A stretch of 9,715 nucleotides of DNA from Anaerolineaceae bacterium (GTDB lineage: Bacteria > Chloroflexota > Anaerolineae > 4572-78). The stretch spans positions 1 to 9,715 of the forward strand of contig JANTHQ010000047.1 of NCBI GenBank assembly GCA_024762375.1, given 5' to 3'. The notes beneath the pieces were generated by a model that was given only the letters and a program-made list of their open reading frames with translations, did not search any database and was not told the DNA's origin. The position numbers were made by a program, and so were the translations under genes. Shown here in pieces: positions 1 through 5,366 of the stretch (within the stretch, counting starts at the first letter, position 1; every line of letters starts with the position of its first letter).

Positions 1-90
1 TGACAAGGATGTCGATGTGTGTCGTCAGGTTCGCCCCCAAACTGAAATGAACCCACGATAACCCCAAAATGCCGTATCGACCTAAATTAA

Positions 91-120
91 CATAACTTTG
101 ACTTGACGAACTTATGTCAA
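91..120. promoter_or_regulatory. possible operator over the LSDAT-SLATT promoter
   Basis: Two overlapping inverted repeats sit on the -35 element and spacer. One is TTGAC (103-107) facing GTCAA (116-120). The other is CATAAcTT (91-98) facing AAcTTATG (109-116), with one internal mismatch per arm. A tandem TTGACTTGAC (98-107) also gives a second -35 in a shifted register (TTGACT 98-103, 17 bp from TGTAAT 121-126). Dyads placed between promoter elements are typical repressor sites, but no regulator gene is visible in the window and short AT-rich dyads arise by chance. Confidence 0.3.
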
Positions 121-131
121 TGTAATACAAT
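103..131 (+). promoter_or_regulatory. sigma-70-type promoter of the LSDAT-SLATT operon, predicted leaderless
   Basis: The -35 is TTGACG (103-108), the spacer is 17 bp and the -10 is TACAAT (126-131), each 5/6 to consensus. A start point about 7 nt after the -10 falls on or next to the A of the ATG at 138, so the mRNA would have essentially no 5' leader. No Shine-Dalgarno sequence precedes the ATG, and the in-frame stop TAA at 123-125 rules out a longer reading frame. The rest of 1-137 shows no gene. Confidence 0.6.
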
Positions 132-137
132 AGTACT

Positions 138-896
138 ATGGACGCAGGTACTTTAGAACCATTCGAAATTGTTTTTTCTGAACAACAGCGCGCGTGGGCG
201 GTACGGGCAGAGCAGAACACCGCACCGGAAAGTGTTACCGCCGCGCTGAACCTGCCACATCCCGCGAATGTGTTCGTGCTGTCATCCGGTGCGGGCGAAA
301 TGTCTGCTATCGCGCAGCAGCGGTTGCAAACATTGTTTGCGGCGCTGGCGGTGTTTTTGGCGGCGCAGGGTGTCACCGTGCTCGATGGCGGCACAGCGTC
401 CGGCGGGATGGCACTGCTGGGTCGCTCGCTGGCGAAAACCATTCACCCGACGCCGTATATCGGCGTTTTGCCCGCGCATGCCCCGGTGGATGATGATCGT
501 TCCGGCGAAGAGATTTTGGAGCCGCATCACACGCATTTCGTGCTGGTGGAACAGGATGAATGGGGTAGTGAAGTGCCGCTGATGTCATCGCTGGCGGATT
601 TTCTGGCGCGAGGCGCGGCATCGCTGACGTTGTTGGTCAATGGCGGCAGCATCGCGCTGAAAGATGTGTTGCAGAGTGTGGCGGCGTTCCGCCCGGTGAT
701 GGTCGTGGCGGGCAGCGGCCGTCTGGCAGATGAAATTGCGGTGGCGGCACGCTATCCCGCGCTCCCCGCCCGAGACGCGGTGCGGCGCATCGTGCAATCG
801 GGGATGGTCTCGCTATTCGATTTGACGCTTCCTCCCGCAGAACTGTTATCAATGGTCGCTTCGATTTTTTCCGGACGTGAAAGGAGACGCCTGTGA
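138..896 (+). CDS. LSDAT-type SLOG-superfamily ligand sensor (TRPM-like, prokaryotic)
   Basis: A 252-residue soluble protein with a Rossmann-like SLOG fold of the LSDAT class, the fold that forms the N-terminal ligand-sensing domain of animal TRPM channels. Visible motifs in order: strand plus glycine loop VLSSGAG (47-53); VLDGGTASGGM (81-91), the phosphate-binding-type Gly-rich turn; YIGVLP (107-112); HTHFVLV (131-137), a TRPM/LSDAT hallmark; LLVNGGS (165-171); and VVAGSGRLADEI (189-200), matching the TRPM 'DGSGRAAD' motif. There is no signal peptide or membrane helix, so it should be cytosolic. SLOG proteins are proposed to bind nucleotides or nucleotide derivatives; the ligand here is unknown. 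Its stop overlaps the GTG start of the membrane protein downstream, so the two are made together and probably act as sensor and effector. The start is fixed by the -10 box 6 nt upstream and an upstream in-frame stop. Fold assignment is strong; the role in immunity or stress signalling is inference. Confidence 0.88.
   Translation: MDAGTLEPFEIVFSEQQRAWAVRAEQNTAPESVTAALNLPHPANVFVLSSGAGEMSAIAQQRLQTLFAALAVFLAAQGVTVLDGGTASGGMALLGRSLAKTIHPTPYIGVLPAHAPVDDDRSGEEILEPHHTHFVLVEQDEWGSEVPLMSSLADFLARGAASLTLLVNGGSIALKDVLQSVAAFRPVMVVAGSGRLADEIAVAARYPALPARDAVRRIVQSGMVSLFDLTLPPAELLSMVASIFSGRERRRL
881..886 (+). promoter_or_regulatory. strong ribosome binding site for the SLATT gene
   Basis: AAGGAG lies 6 nt before the GTG at 893, inside the last codons of the LSDAT gene. 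It supports a GTG start whose bases overlap the upstream TGA (GTGA, 893-896). The next in-frame Met is about 60 residues in and would delete the first membrane helix, so GTG is the real start. The arrangement implies translational coupling. Confidence 0.8.
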
Positions 897-1888
897 CCCC
901 ACGAACCACTCGGCGCAGTCCCGTGCTGCAGGATATTTGGCAGCAATTTGCCACCTACGATTATAACGCCAAACGCTCGCAGCGACGATTTTATCGCTTG
1001 CGCGGCTGGGTGCTGGCACTCGGCGTGTCGGCGACGCTGCTGGCGCTGTTGTATTCCAGCCCGGAACCGTTTGAAAATATGCTGGATTCCCCCGTGCTGA
1101 AATCGGTGCTGCGGGCGTTGATTGTGCTTGCCCCGATTGTCATCAGTGTGCTGCAAAATGCCTCGAACAAGTTTCGGGAAGGCACAAATTACGTGCAGCT
1201 TCGCGGTGCGGCAGAAGCCTTGAAACGCGAAATTTTCCGCTACCGGATGAAAGTTGATTTGTACAGCCCGGAGCAAACGGTGAACACTCCCCGCGACATC
1301 AAATTGGTGGGTAAAGCCAAACAAATCGGCGCAAATTTGATGAGCAGTGAAACCGGTCAGGACGGATTGGAGCACTTTCGGGGCGATTTGCCGCCCAAAG
1401 GGGCTGTCGCGGCGGATGATGACGGTTTTACCGACCTGACACCCGATGAGTACATTCAGTGGCGGTTGGAAGACCAGCGCGATTACTACCGCGCCCGAAT
1501 TTCGGCGTGGAGTCGCCAGTCGCGGATGTTGCAGTGGGCAATCTACGGTTTTAGCGGGTTGGGGTCGTTTTTGGCGGCAATCGGTGGCGAGGTTTGGGTG
1601 GTGGTAACCACCGCGATGGTCACAGCGTTCATCAGTTATCAGGAATATAAACGCTATAACCTGCTCATCAGCATTTACAATCAAGCCGCTAGCGATTTGG
1701 AAGCGGTGCGGTTATGGTGGATGGCACTGCCGCCCAAAGAACAGAAATACCGCGACAATATCAATAAATTGGTGAAAAACACCGAAACCATCCTGCGCAC
1801 CGAACACGCCGACTGGATGCAGGAAGTCCGCGAGGCGCTGATGGAACTTCGCCACGAAGATGAAATGGCACAGCAGGCGAATCAATGA
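893..1888 (+). CDS. double-SLATT/DUF4231-type membrane effector partner of the LSDAT sensor
   Basis: A 331-residue membrane protein built from two two-helix halves. Half one: basic N-terminal helix with NAKRSQRRFYRLR (25-37), then TM helices at about 38-54 and 71-88, then a charged amphipathic helix (about 100-124). A cytosolic linker (about 125-190) is rich in Asp/Gly. Half two: EDQRDYYRARISAWSRQS (193-210), TM helices at about 213-230 and 233-249, then EYKRYNLL (251-258) and a long charged helical tail to the C-terminus. Paired TM helices followed by a long cytosolic helix are the SLATT layout (SMODS- and SLOG-associating 2TM effector), and a tandem of two such units fits the SLATT_3/SLATT_1 or DUF4231 families. 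SLATT proteins are predicted to form pores or disrupt membranes when a partner sensor detects a nucleotide signal. The coupled LSDAT gene just upstream supports this. The stop codon lies inside the first unit of a heptad repeat. Family assignment is from layout and context; pore activity is untested inference. Confidence 0.8.
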   Translation: MTPRTTRRSPVLQDIWQQFATYDYNAKRSQRRFYRLRGWVLALGVSATLLALLYSSPEPFENMLDSPVLKSVLRALIVLAPIVISVLQNASNKFREGTNYVQLRGAAEALKREIFRYRMKVDLYSPEQTVNTPRDIKLVGKAKQIGANLMSSETGQDGLEHFRGDLPPKGAVAADDDGFTDLTPDEYIQWRLEDQRDYYRARISAWSRQSRMLQWAIYGFSGLGSFLAAIGGEVWVVVTTAMVTAFISYQEYKRYNLLISIYNQAASDLEAVRLWWMALPPKEQKYRDNINKLVKNTETILRTEHADWMQEVREALMELRHEDEMAQQANQ

Positions 1889-1948
1889 ACAATGAATAAT
1901 GAACAATGAACAAATTGCTCATTGCTCATTGATAATTGTCAATTGCAC
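1883..1948. repeat. heptad repeat array A, two opposed arms, between convergent genes
   Basis: Plus-strand arm 1883-1910 has four 7-bp units: CAATGAA, CAATGAA, TAATGAA, CAATGAA. After a 3-nt centre, the arm 1914-1948 has five units: ATTGCTC, ATTGCTC, ATTGATA, ATTGTCA, ATTGCAC, which on the minus strand read as NNNCAAT words. The arms pair as an imperfect hairpin: from 1883 to 1938, with a 6-nt loop, about 21 of 25 positions pair, mismatches falling in the variable part of each unit. The stop codons of both flanking genes are inside it (TGA 1886-1888 on plus, TGA 1921-1919 on minus). It may end transcription from both sides, but no U-tract is seen. Confidence 0.85.
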
Positions 1949-3916
1949 CGCCTCTCCCAGTGGTTGGATGACGCCCGGCTGCGGCTGGAAATACATACCC
2001 GCCACCAGCGAAACATCCCCGGCGGGCAGATTGCCCGGCAGCGCGAGCGTGTGCCGGTCGCGCAGAATTTCGCCGGGCTGCCACAGACGGCTGGGGTAAA
2101 ACTCGCCGCCGGGGCGATGGTCGCTTTGGGTGATGCCCGTGCCATCCGCGCCGACCAGATGCACAAAACTGGTATAATTTTCTGCGAGCGGTTTTTCCGC
2201 CTGCCAGAAAACATCCACCACCAGCGAATCTTCCGCGCGGGTGAGCGTGTACCCCACAATTTTCAACCCGTCGCCCACCGGTCGAGCCAGTGATACCGCC
2301 GGAGTCAGATTCGCCGGGGTGGCGCGCACCAATTGCGCGTGCGGCAGCGGCGGCAGCGGGTCAAAATCTGCCTTCAGCCCCAGCCCGTCCATCGGCTTGA
2401 TGAAAAAGACCGGCCGCCCGCCGGCAAATGCCGTGTCGAGCAGCCGCCCCACGTTTTGCACATCCGGTGCGGGGGTTATCAGCGGAAACAGCCCCAGCAA
2501 ATCGCGCCGCCGGTTTTCCACTAATTGAAAATACCACATCGGCATCAACTCGTTGCGGTCATTGCTCAGCAGGATGGCATTTTCGGGCAAATCTGCCGTC
2601 AGAATTTCCTGCCAGGCTTCGCGGGCGATGGTATTTTGGTGCTGGTCAACCGCCGAATATCGCGTAGCCAGCAATGTCAGCGGCAACAGCAATCCCACCG
2701 AAACTATCAGCCATTGCATCAGATGCCGCATTCGGGTGTTCAGGTTTGAAAATCCCGCACCGAATGCAGGACTTTCTGCGACGCGGGCGCGTTTGCGCGC
2801 CACCAGTTTTTCCGCCGCTACATCGGCGATGGCCAGCACACCGATTGCCAGCCACAGCGCAAAAATCAGCCAAACGGGAATGAACAGCACATAAATATCG
2901 CCGATGAAATAGACCAGATTGAATGCCCAAAAACTCGTCGCGCCGAGCGCCGTCAGCACCAGCAGCGGCGGGTTTTTTCGCAGCCGGACGATGCCGATTG
3001 CCGCCAGCGCAATTCCCACCCAGCCGAACTGCTGCCGCAAAAAACCGAAACTCTGTGCCAGCCGGTCGAAGCCAATTGCCGCCGGGCGTACATCGGCATT
3101 GAATACCCCGCCCATAATGTGCGAAAAAAATCCGCCGATGGTGTTTTGATACAGCACCAGCGTGCGGCTGTCGCTCAACCGAATTTGCGCGTATGGCACG
3201 TGCGGCGCAATCAGCGGCAGGTAAAGGTATAGCACGGCGGGTGATGCGCCGAGCGCGAGCAGTTTCAGCACATCGGCGGGCGAAATGCGCCGCCAGCCCG
3301 AAACCCACAGCGCCAGCAGCACCGCCGGAATGAGCAGCACGCTGGTGCGGTGGTGTGTCAGCGATAGCCCCAACAGCAGCGCCAGCCATTTTCCGTGCCG
3401 AAAGGTGAGCGTTTGCACGGTGTCATTTTCGGCGGGAAAAAGGCGCACGGTTGCCCACAAAATTGCCGCCACAAACAGCGCATGCAGACTGTACACCTCG
3501 GCGATGATGGTTTGACTCCAGAAGGTTTGTCCAAAGGCGAAACTGAATGCCGCCACGATGGCAGTCATGCGCCGCGCCCCGGTTCCCGCGGCGGGAAAAA
3601 TCTGCCCGGTGAGCGTTTCCGATAGCAGGTACACCAGCGCCACTGCCGCCGCGCCCGTCACCGCCGAAAAGAAATTTAGCCGCCATGCCACCTCGCCGAT
3701 GGGCAGCGCATGGCTGAACAGCCAGCCCGTCAGCACATACAGCGGGTATCCGGTGGGGTGGGCGATGCCCGGCAGCCACGGTACAAACTGAAATTCGCCG
3801 CCATCGGCAAAAAGCACCGTCGGCGCGAGGGTTGCCCAATAGACTGCCAGCGCCGCCAGCCCCACCGCTGCCGCGATGGCATATTCGGTTTTGCGGAAAT
3901 CGTTGCTCTGTGCCAT
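1919..3916 (-). CDS. GT117/DUF2723 (TMEM260-like) membrane glycosyltransferase
   Basis: A polytopic membrane protein of 665 residues from the ATG at 3916. Family marks near the N-terminus: first TM helix (about 12-30), then TLAPTV (29-34), DGGEF (38-42) with the acidic pair typical of the luminal/periplasmic catalytic loop, and GIAHPTGYPLY (50-60). Then FWSQTIIAEVYSLHALF (132-148) and SLTHHRT (185-191), with further hydrophobic helices to about residue 435. The C-terminal 230 residues are soluble, with a beta-rich part (from about VGDGLKIVGYTLTRAE onward, including TSFVHLVGADG) of the kind fused to membrane glycosyltransferases in Chloroflexota. These enzymes transfer sugars from lipid-linked donors to protein or polymer acceptors outside the membrane; the substrate is unknown. 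The start is uncertain: ATG 3937 and TTG 4000 are in frame and none has a Shine-Dalgarno; 3916 has a weak promoter close upstream. The last 9 codons (VQLTIINEQ) fall in heptad array A, so the C-terminus may have been extended by the repeat. Confidence 0.85.
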   Translation of the reverse strand: MAQSNDFRKTEYAIAAAVGLAALAVYWATLAPTVLFADGGEFQFVPWLPGIAHPTGYPLYVLTGWLFSHALPIGEVAWRLNFFSAVTGAAAVALVYLLSETLTGQIFPAAGTGARRMTAIVAAFSFAFGQTFWSQTIIAEVYSLHALFVAAILWATVRLFPAENDTVQTLTFRHGKWLALLLGLSLTHHRTSVLLIPAVLLALWVSGWRRISPADVLKLLALGASPAVLYLYLPLIAPHVPYAQIRLSDSRTLVLYQNTIGGFFSHIMGGVFNADVRPAAIGFDRLAQSFGFLRQQFGWVGIALAAIGIVRLRKNPPLLVLTALGATSFWAFNLVYFIGDIYVLFIPVWLIFALWLAIGVLAIADVAAEKLVARKRARVAESPAFGAGFSNLNTRMRHLMQWLIVSVGLLLPLTLLATRYSAVDQHQNTIAREAWQEILTADLPENAILLSNDRNELMPMWYFQLVENRRRDLLGLFPLITPAPDVQNVGRLLDTAFAGGRPVFFIKPMDGLGLKADFDPLPPLPHAQLVRATPANLTPAVSLARPVGDGLKIVGYTLTRAEDSLVVDVFWQAEKPLAENYTSFVHLVGADGTGITQSDHRPGGEFYPSRLWQPGEILRDRHTLALPGNLPAGDVSLVAGMYFQPQPGVIQPLGEAVQLTIINEQ

Positions 3917-3928
3917 AACTGTGAGTGA

Positions 3929-3957
3929 ATTTTGCATCGGATGGGGGGTGATGGCAA
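3929..3957 (-). promoter_or_regulatory. weak candidate promoter for the GT117 gene
   Basis: On the minus strand TTGCCA (3957-3952), a 17-bp spacer and CAAAAT (3934-3929) would start transcription near 3922, about 6 nt before the ATG at 3916. The -10 is only 4/6. If real, it favours the 3916 start and gives another nearly leaderless mRNA. Confidence 0.3.
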
Positions 3958-4039
3958 ATTTTTCGATGGCCGGTGGAGCGGTTGTAAAACAGATGGCCAA
4001 AAACTGCCGGTTTCTTTATCTGACATTAATCTTTTCGAC

Positions 4040-4045
4040 TATAAT
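4040..4045 (+). promoter_or_regulatory. consensus -10 box (TATAAT) of the S41 gene, predicted leaderless
   Basis: A perfect TATAAT ends 7 nt before the ATG at 4053, so the expected start point falls on that ATG. No -35 at a normal distance is convincing: TTATCT (4016-4021) at 18 bp is 3/6, and CTGACA (4020-4025) is 5/6 but only 14 bp away. No Shine-Dalgarno is seen. The 136-bp gap to the divergent GT117 gene (3917-4052) holds this promoter and the weak opposite one, and no heptad repeats. Confidence 0.55.
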
Positions 4046-4052
4046 GGGAACT

Positions 4053-5306
4053 ATGATGAAAAAACTTTTAAAGAAACTATTTTTGGGAATATTTTTGTTG
4101 ATTTTGATTGTTGGTGCGTTTTCCGGCGGGGCGATGGCGGCGCAGATGGGCTATTTGCCGCGCATTGTGCCCGCCAGTGCCGCCGCCGATGCGCCCACTG
4201 ATGACATGTCGGTTTTTTGGGAAGCGTGGCGGCTCATTCGGGCAAATTATGTTGACCGTGCTGCCATCGAGCACTCCGACCAGTTGGCATACGCTGCCAT
4301 TCGCGGGGTGACGGACGCGCTGGGCGACACGGGGCACACCCGTTTTCTCACCCCCGATGAAGCGAATGCGGAACACGAGCATCTCGACGGGAAGTTTTTC
4401 GGCATTGGGGCATATTTGGGCGTGGATGACCAAAAACGACCGTTCATCATCACCCCGTTTGCCGGGTCGCCCGCCGAGCAAGCCGGTATTCGCGCCGGGG
4501 ATGTCATTTTGCAGGTGGATGGCGTGGATGTGACCGGTATGCCGCTGGATGATGTGGTGTCGCGCATCAAAGGCAAAAAAGGCACCGAAGTGACGCTCAC
4601 CATTTTGCACGAAAATGAGTCCGCGCCGGTGGATATCACGGTGGTGCGCGATGAAATCAAAATTCCGGCGGTGGATTGGGCGTTCATCCCCGATACCAAA
4701 ATTGCGTTCATCCGGCTGAATCAGTTCAGCAGTGTGGTCAACGAGCAGATGGTGGCGGCCATTGAAGAAGCGCAGGCGGAAGGCGCTACTGCGCTGATTG
4801 TGGATGTGCGGATGAATGGCGGCGGGTTGCTCGACCAAGCCATAAAAGTCAGCAGTCAATTTTTGCAGGATGGGGATGTGTTGCAAGAGAAAAACGCACA
4901 GGGTGATATCAAGCGTTTTCCGGTGGAGAAAGGCGGCATCGCGCTCGATATGCCGCTGGTGGTGCTGGTGGACAAAGGCACAGCCAGCGCCGCCGAAATT
5001 TTTGCCGGTGCGATTCAAGACCACAACCGGGGCACGGTCATCGGCGAAAAAACATTCGGTACAGGGACGGTACTCACTCCGTACACCCTCAGCGACGGTT
5101 CGATGCTGTTGCTGGGCACATCGGAGTGGCTGACGCCCAACGGCCGCGAAATTTGGCGGCACGGCATCACCCCCGATGAAACGGTGGAATTGTCGGCGGA
5201 CCAGCACATTTTGGTTCCGCTGGATGTAAAAGAAATGACCGCCGATGAATTCCGGCAATCGGGGGATGCCCAACTGCTGGCGGCGGTCAAAGCATTGAGC
5301 GATTAG
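4053..5306 (+). CDS. membrane-anchored PDZ-S41 (CtpA-like) protease homologue lacking the usual Lys
   Basis: 417 residues with the domain order of C-terminal processing peptidases. N-terminal KKLLKK then a hydrophobic helix (about 9-29), an uncleaved anchor or signal peptide placing the rest outside the membrane. An N-terminal helical region with TDALGDTGHTRFLTPDE (87-103) is classic for the family. PDZ domain about 115-195, with FFGIGAYLGV (115-124), SPAEQAGIRAGD (139-150) and IKGKKGTEV (172-180). S41 core about 205-385: LIVDVRMNGGGLL (248-260) and GTASAAEIFAGAIQDHNRG (309-327), whose S312 aligns with the nucleophile. In characterised CTPs a Lys lies 25 residues after the Ser (FGKG) and a Gln 29 after; here those positions are T337 (FGTGTV) and L341. 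It may belong to a subfamily with altered catalysis or be inactive. Its usual role would be trimming of envelope proteins. The start at 4053 rests on the -10 box; ATG 4044 and 4056 are alternatives, and the open frame upstream to 3876 is not part of the protein. Confidence 0.85.
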   Translation: MMKKLLKKLFLGIFLLILIVGAFSGGAMAAQMGYLPRIVPASAAADAPTDDMSVFWEAWRLIRANYVDRAAIEHSDQLAYAAIRGVTDALGDTGHTRFLTPDEANAEHEHLDGKFFGIGAYLGVDDQKRPFIITPFAGSPAEQAGIRAGDVILQVDGVDVTGMPLDDVVSRIKGKKGTEVTLTILHENESAPVDITVVRDEIKIPAVDWAFIPDTKIAFIRLNQFSSVVNEQMVAAIEEAQAEGATALIVDVRMNGGGLLDQAIKVSSQFLQDGDVLQEKNAQGDIKRFPVEKGGIALDMPLVVLVDKGTASAAEIFAGAIQDHNRGTVIGEKTFGTGTVLTPYTLSDGSMLLLGTSEWLTPNGREIWRHGITPDETVELSADQHILVPLDVKEMTADEFRQSGDAQLLAAVKALSD

Positions 5307-5366
5307 CATTCAGTCATCAGCGGTCGGCGATAATGACTGGCTGCTGATGGCTGATAACTGACCGCT
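5305..5366. repeat. heptad repeat array B, two opposed arms, between convergent genes
   Basis: Plus-strand units AGCATTC (5305), AGTCATC (5312), AGCGGTC (5319) and GGCGATA (5326) face five minus-strand units reading AGCGGTC (from 5366), AGTTATC, AGCCATC, AGCAGCC and AGTCATT (to 5332). AGCGGTC is exactly repeated in opposite orientation at the two arms (5319-5325 and 5366-5360), as are CAGTCAT (5311-5317) and its partner ATGACTG (5333-5339). Both flanking genes end in TAG whose AG is the first two bases of the outermost unit on each side (5304-5306 and 5367-5365). No U-tract is present. Confidence 0.8.

Noticed and set aside
1..90. Coding end or RNA gene at the left edge
   Set aside because: No frame with protein-like content, no tRNA cloverleaf and no convincing hairpin were found; only short chance complementarities such as TGAC (1-4) with GTCA (24-27).
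752..1684. 310-codon minus-strand open frame across the LSDAT-SLATT junction
   Set aside because: It overlaps two genes with strong family motifs and a matched ribosome site, and its own translation shows no motif.
1883..1948. Intrinsic (rho-independent) terminator at array A
   Set aside because: The hairpin is AT-rich and interrupted, and no U-run follows on either strand, so it was kept as a repeat with possible, not demonstrated, terminator function.
3917..4000. TTG (4000) or ATG (3937) start for GT117
   Set aside because: Neither has a ribosome site or close promoter, and the extra residues precede the usual short N-terminus before the first helix. ATG 3937 remains possible.
3876..4052. 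59-residue N-terminal extension of the S41 protein
   Set aside because: It would overlap the divergent GT117 start and place the -10 box inside the gene; the Lys-rich anchor directly after 4053 is the expected N-terminus.
4077..5309. 410-codon open frame antisense to the S41 gene
   Set aside because: The plus-strand frame has complete PDZ and S41 motifs; the antisense product is His/Arg/Gln-rich with no recognisable motif. Long antisense frames are common in genes with GC-rich third positions.
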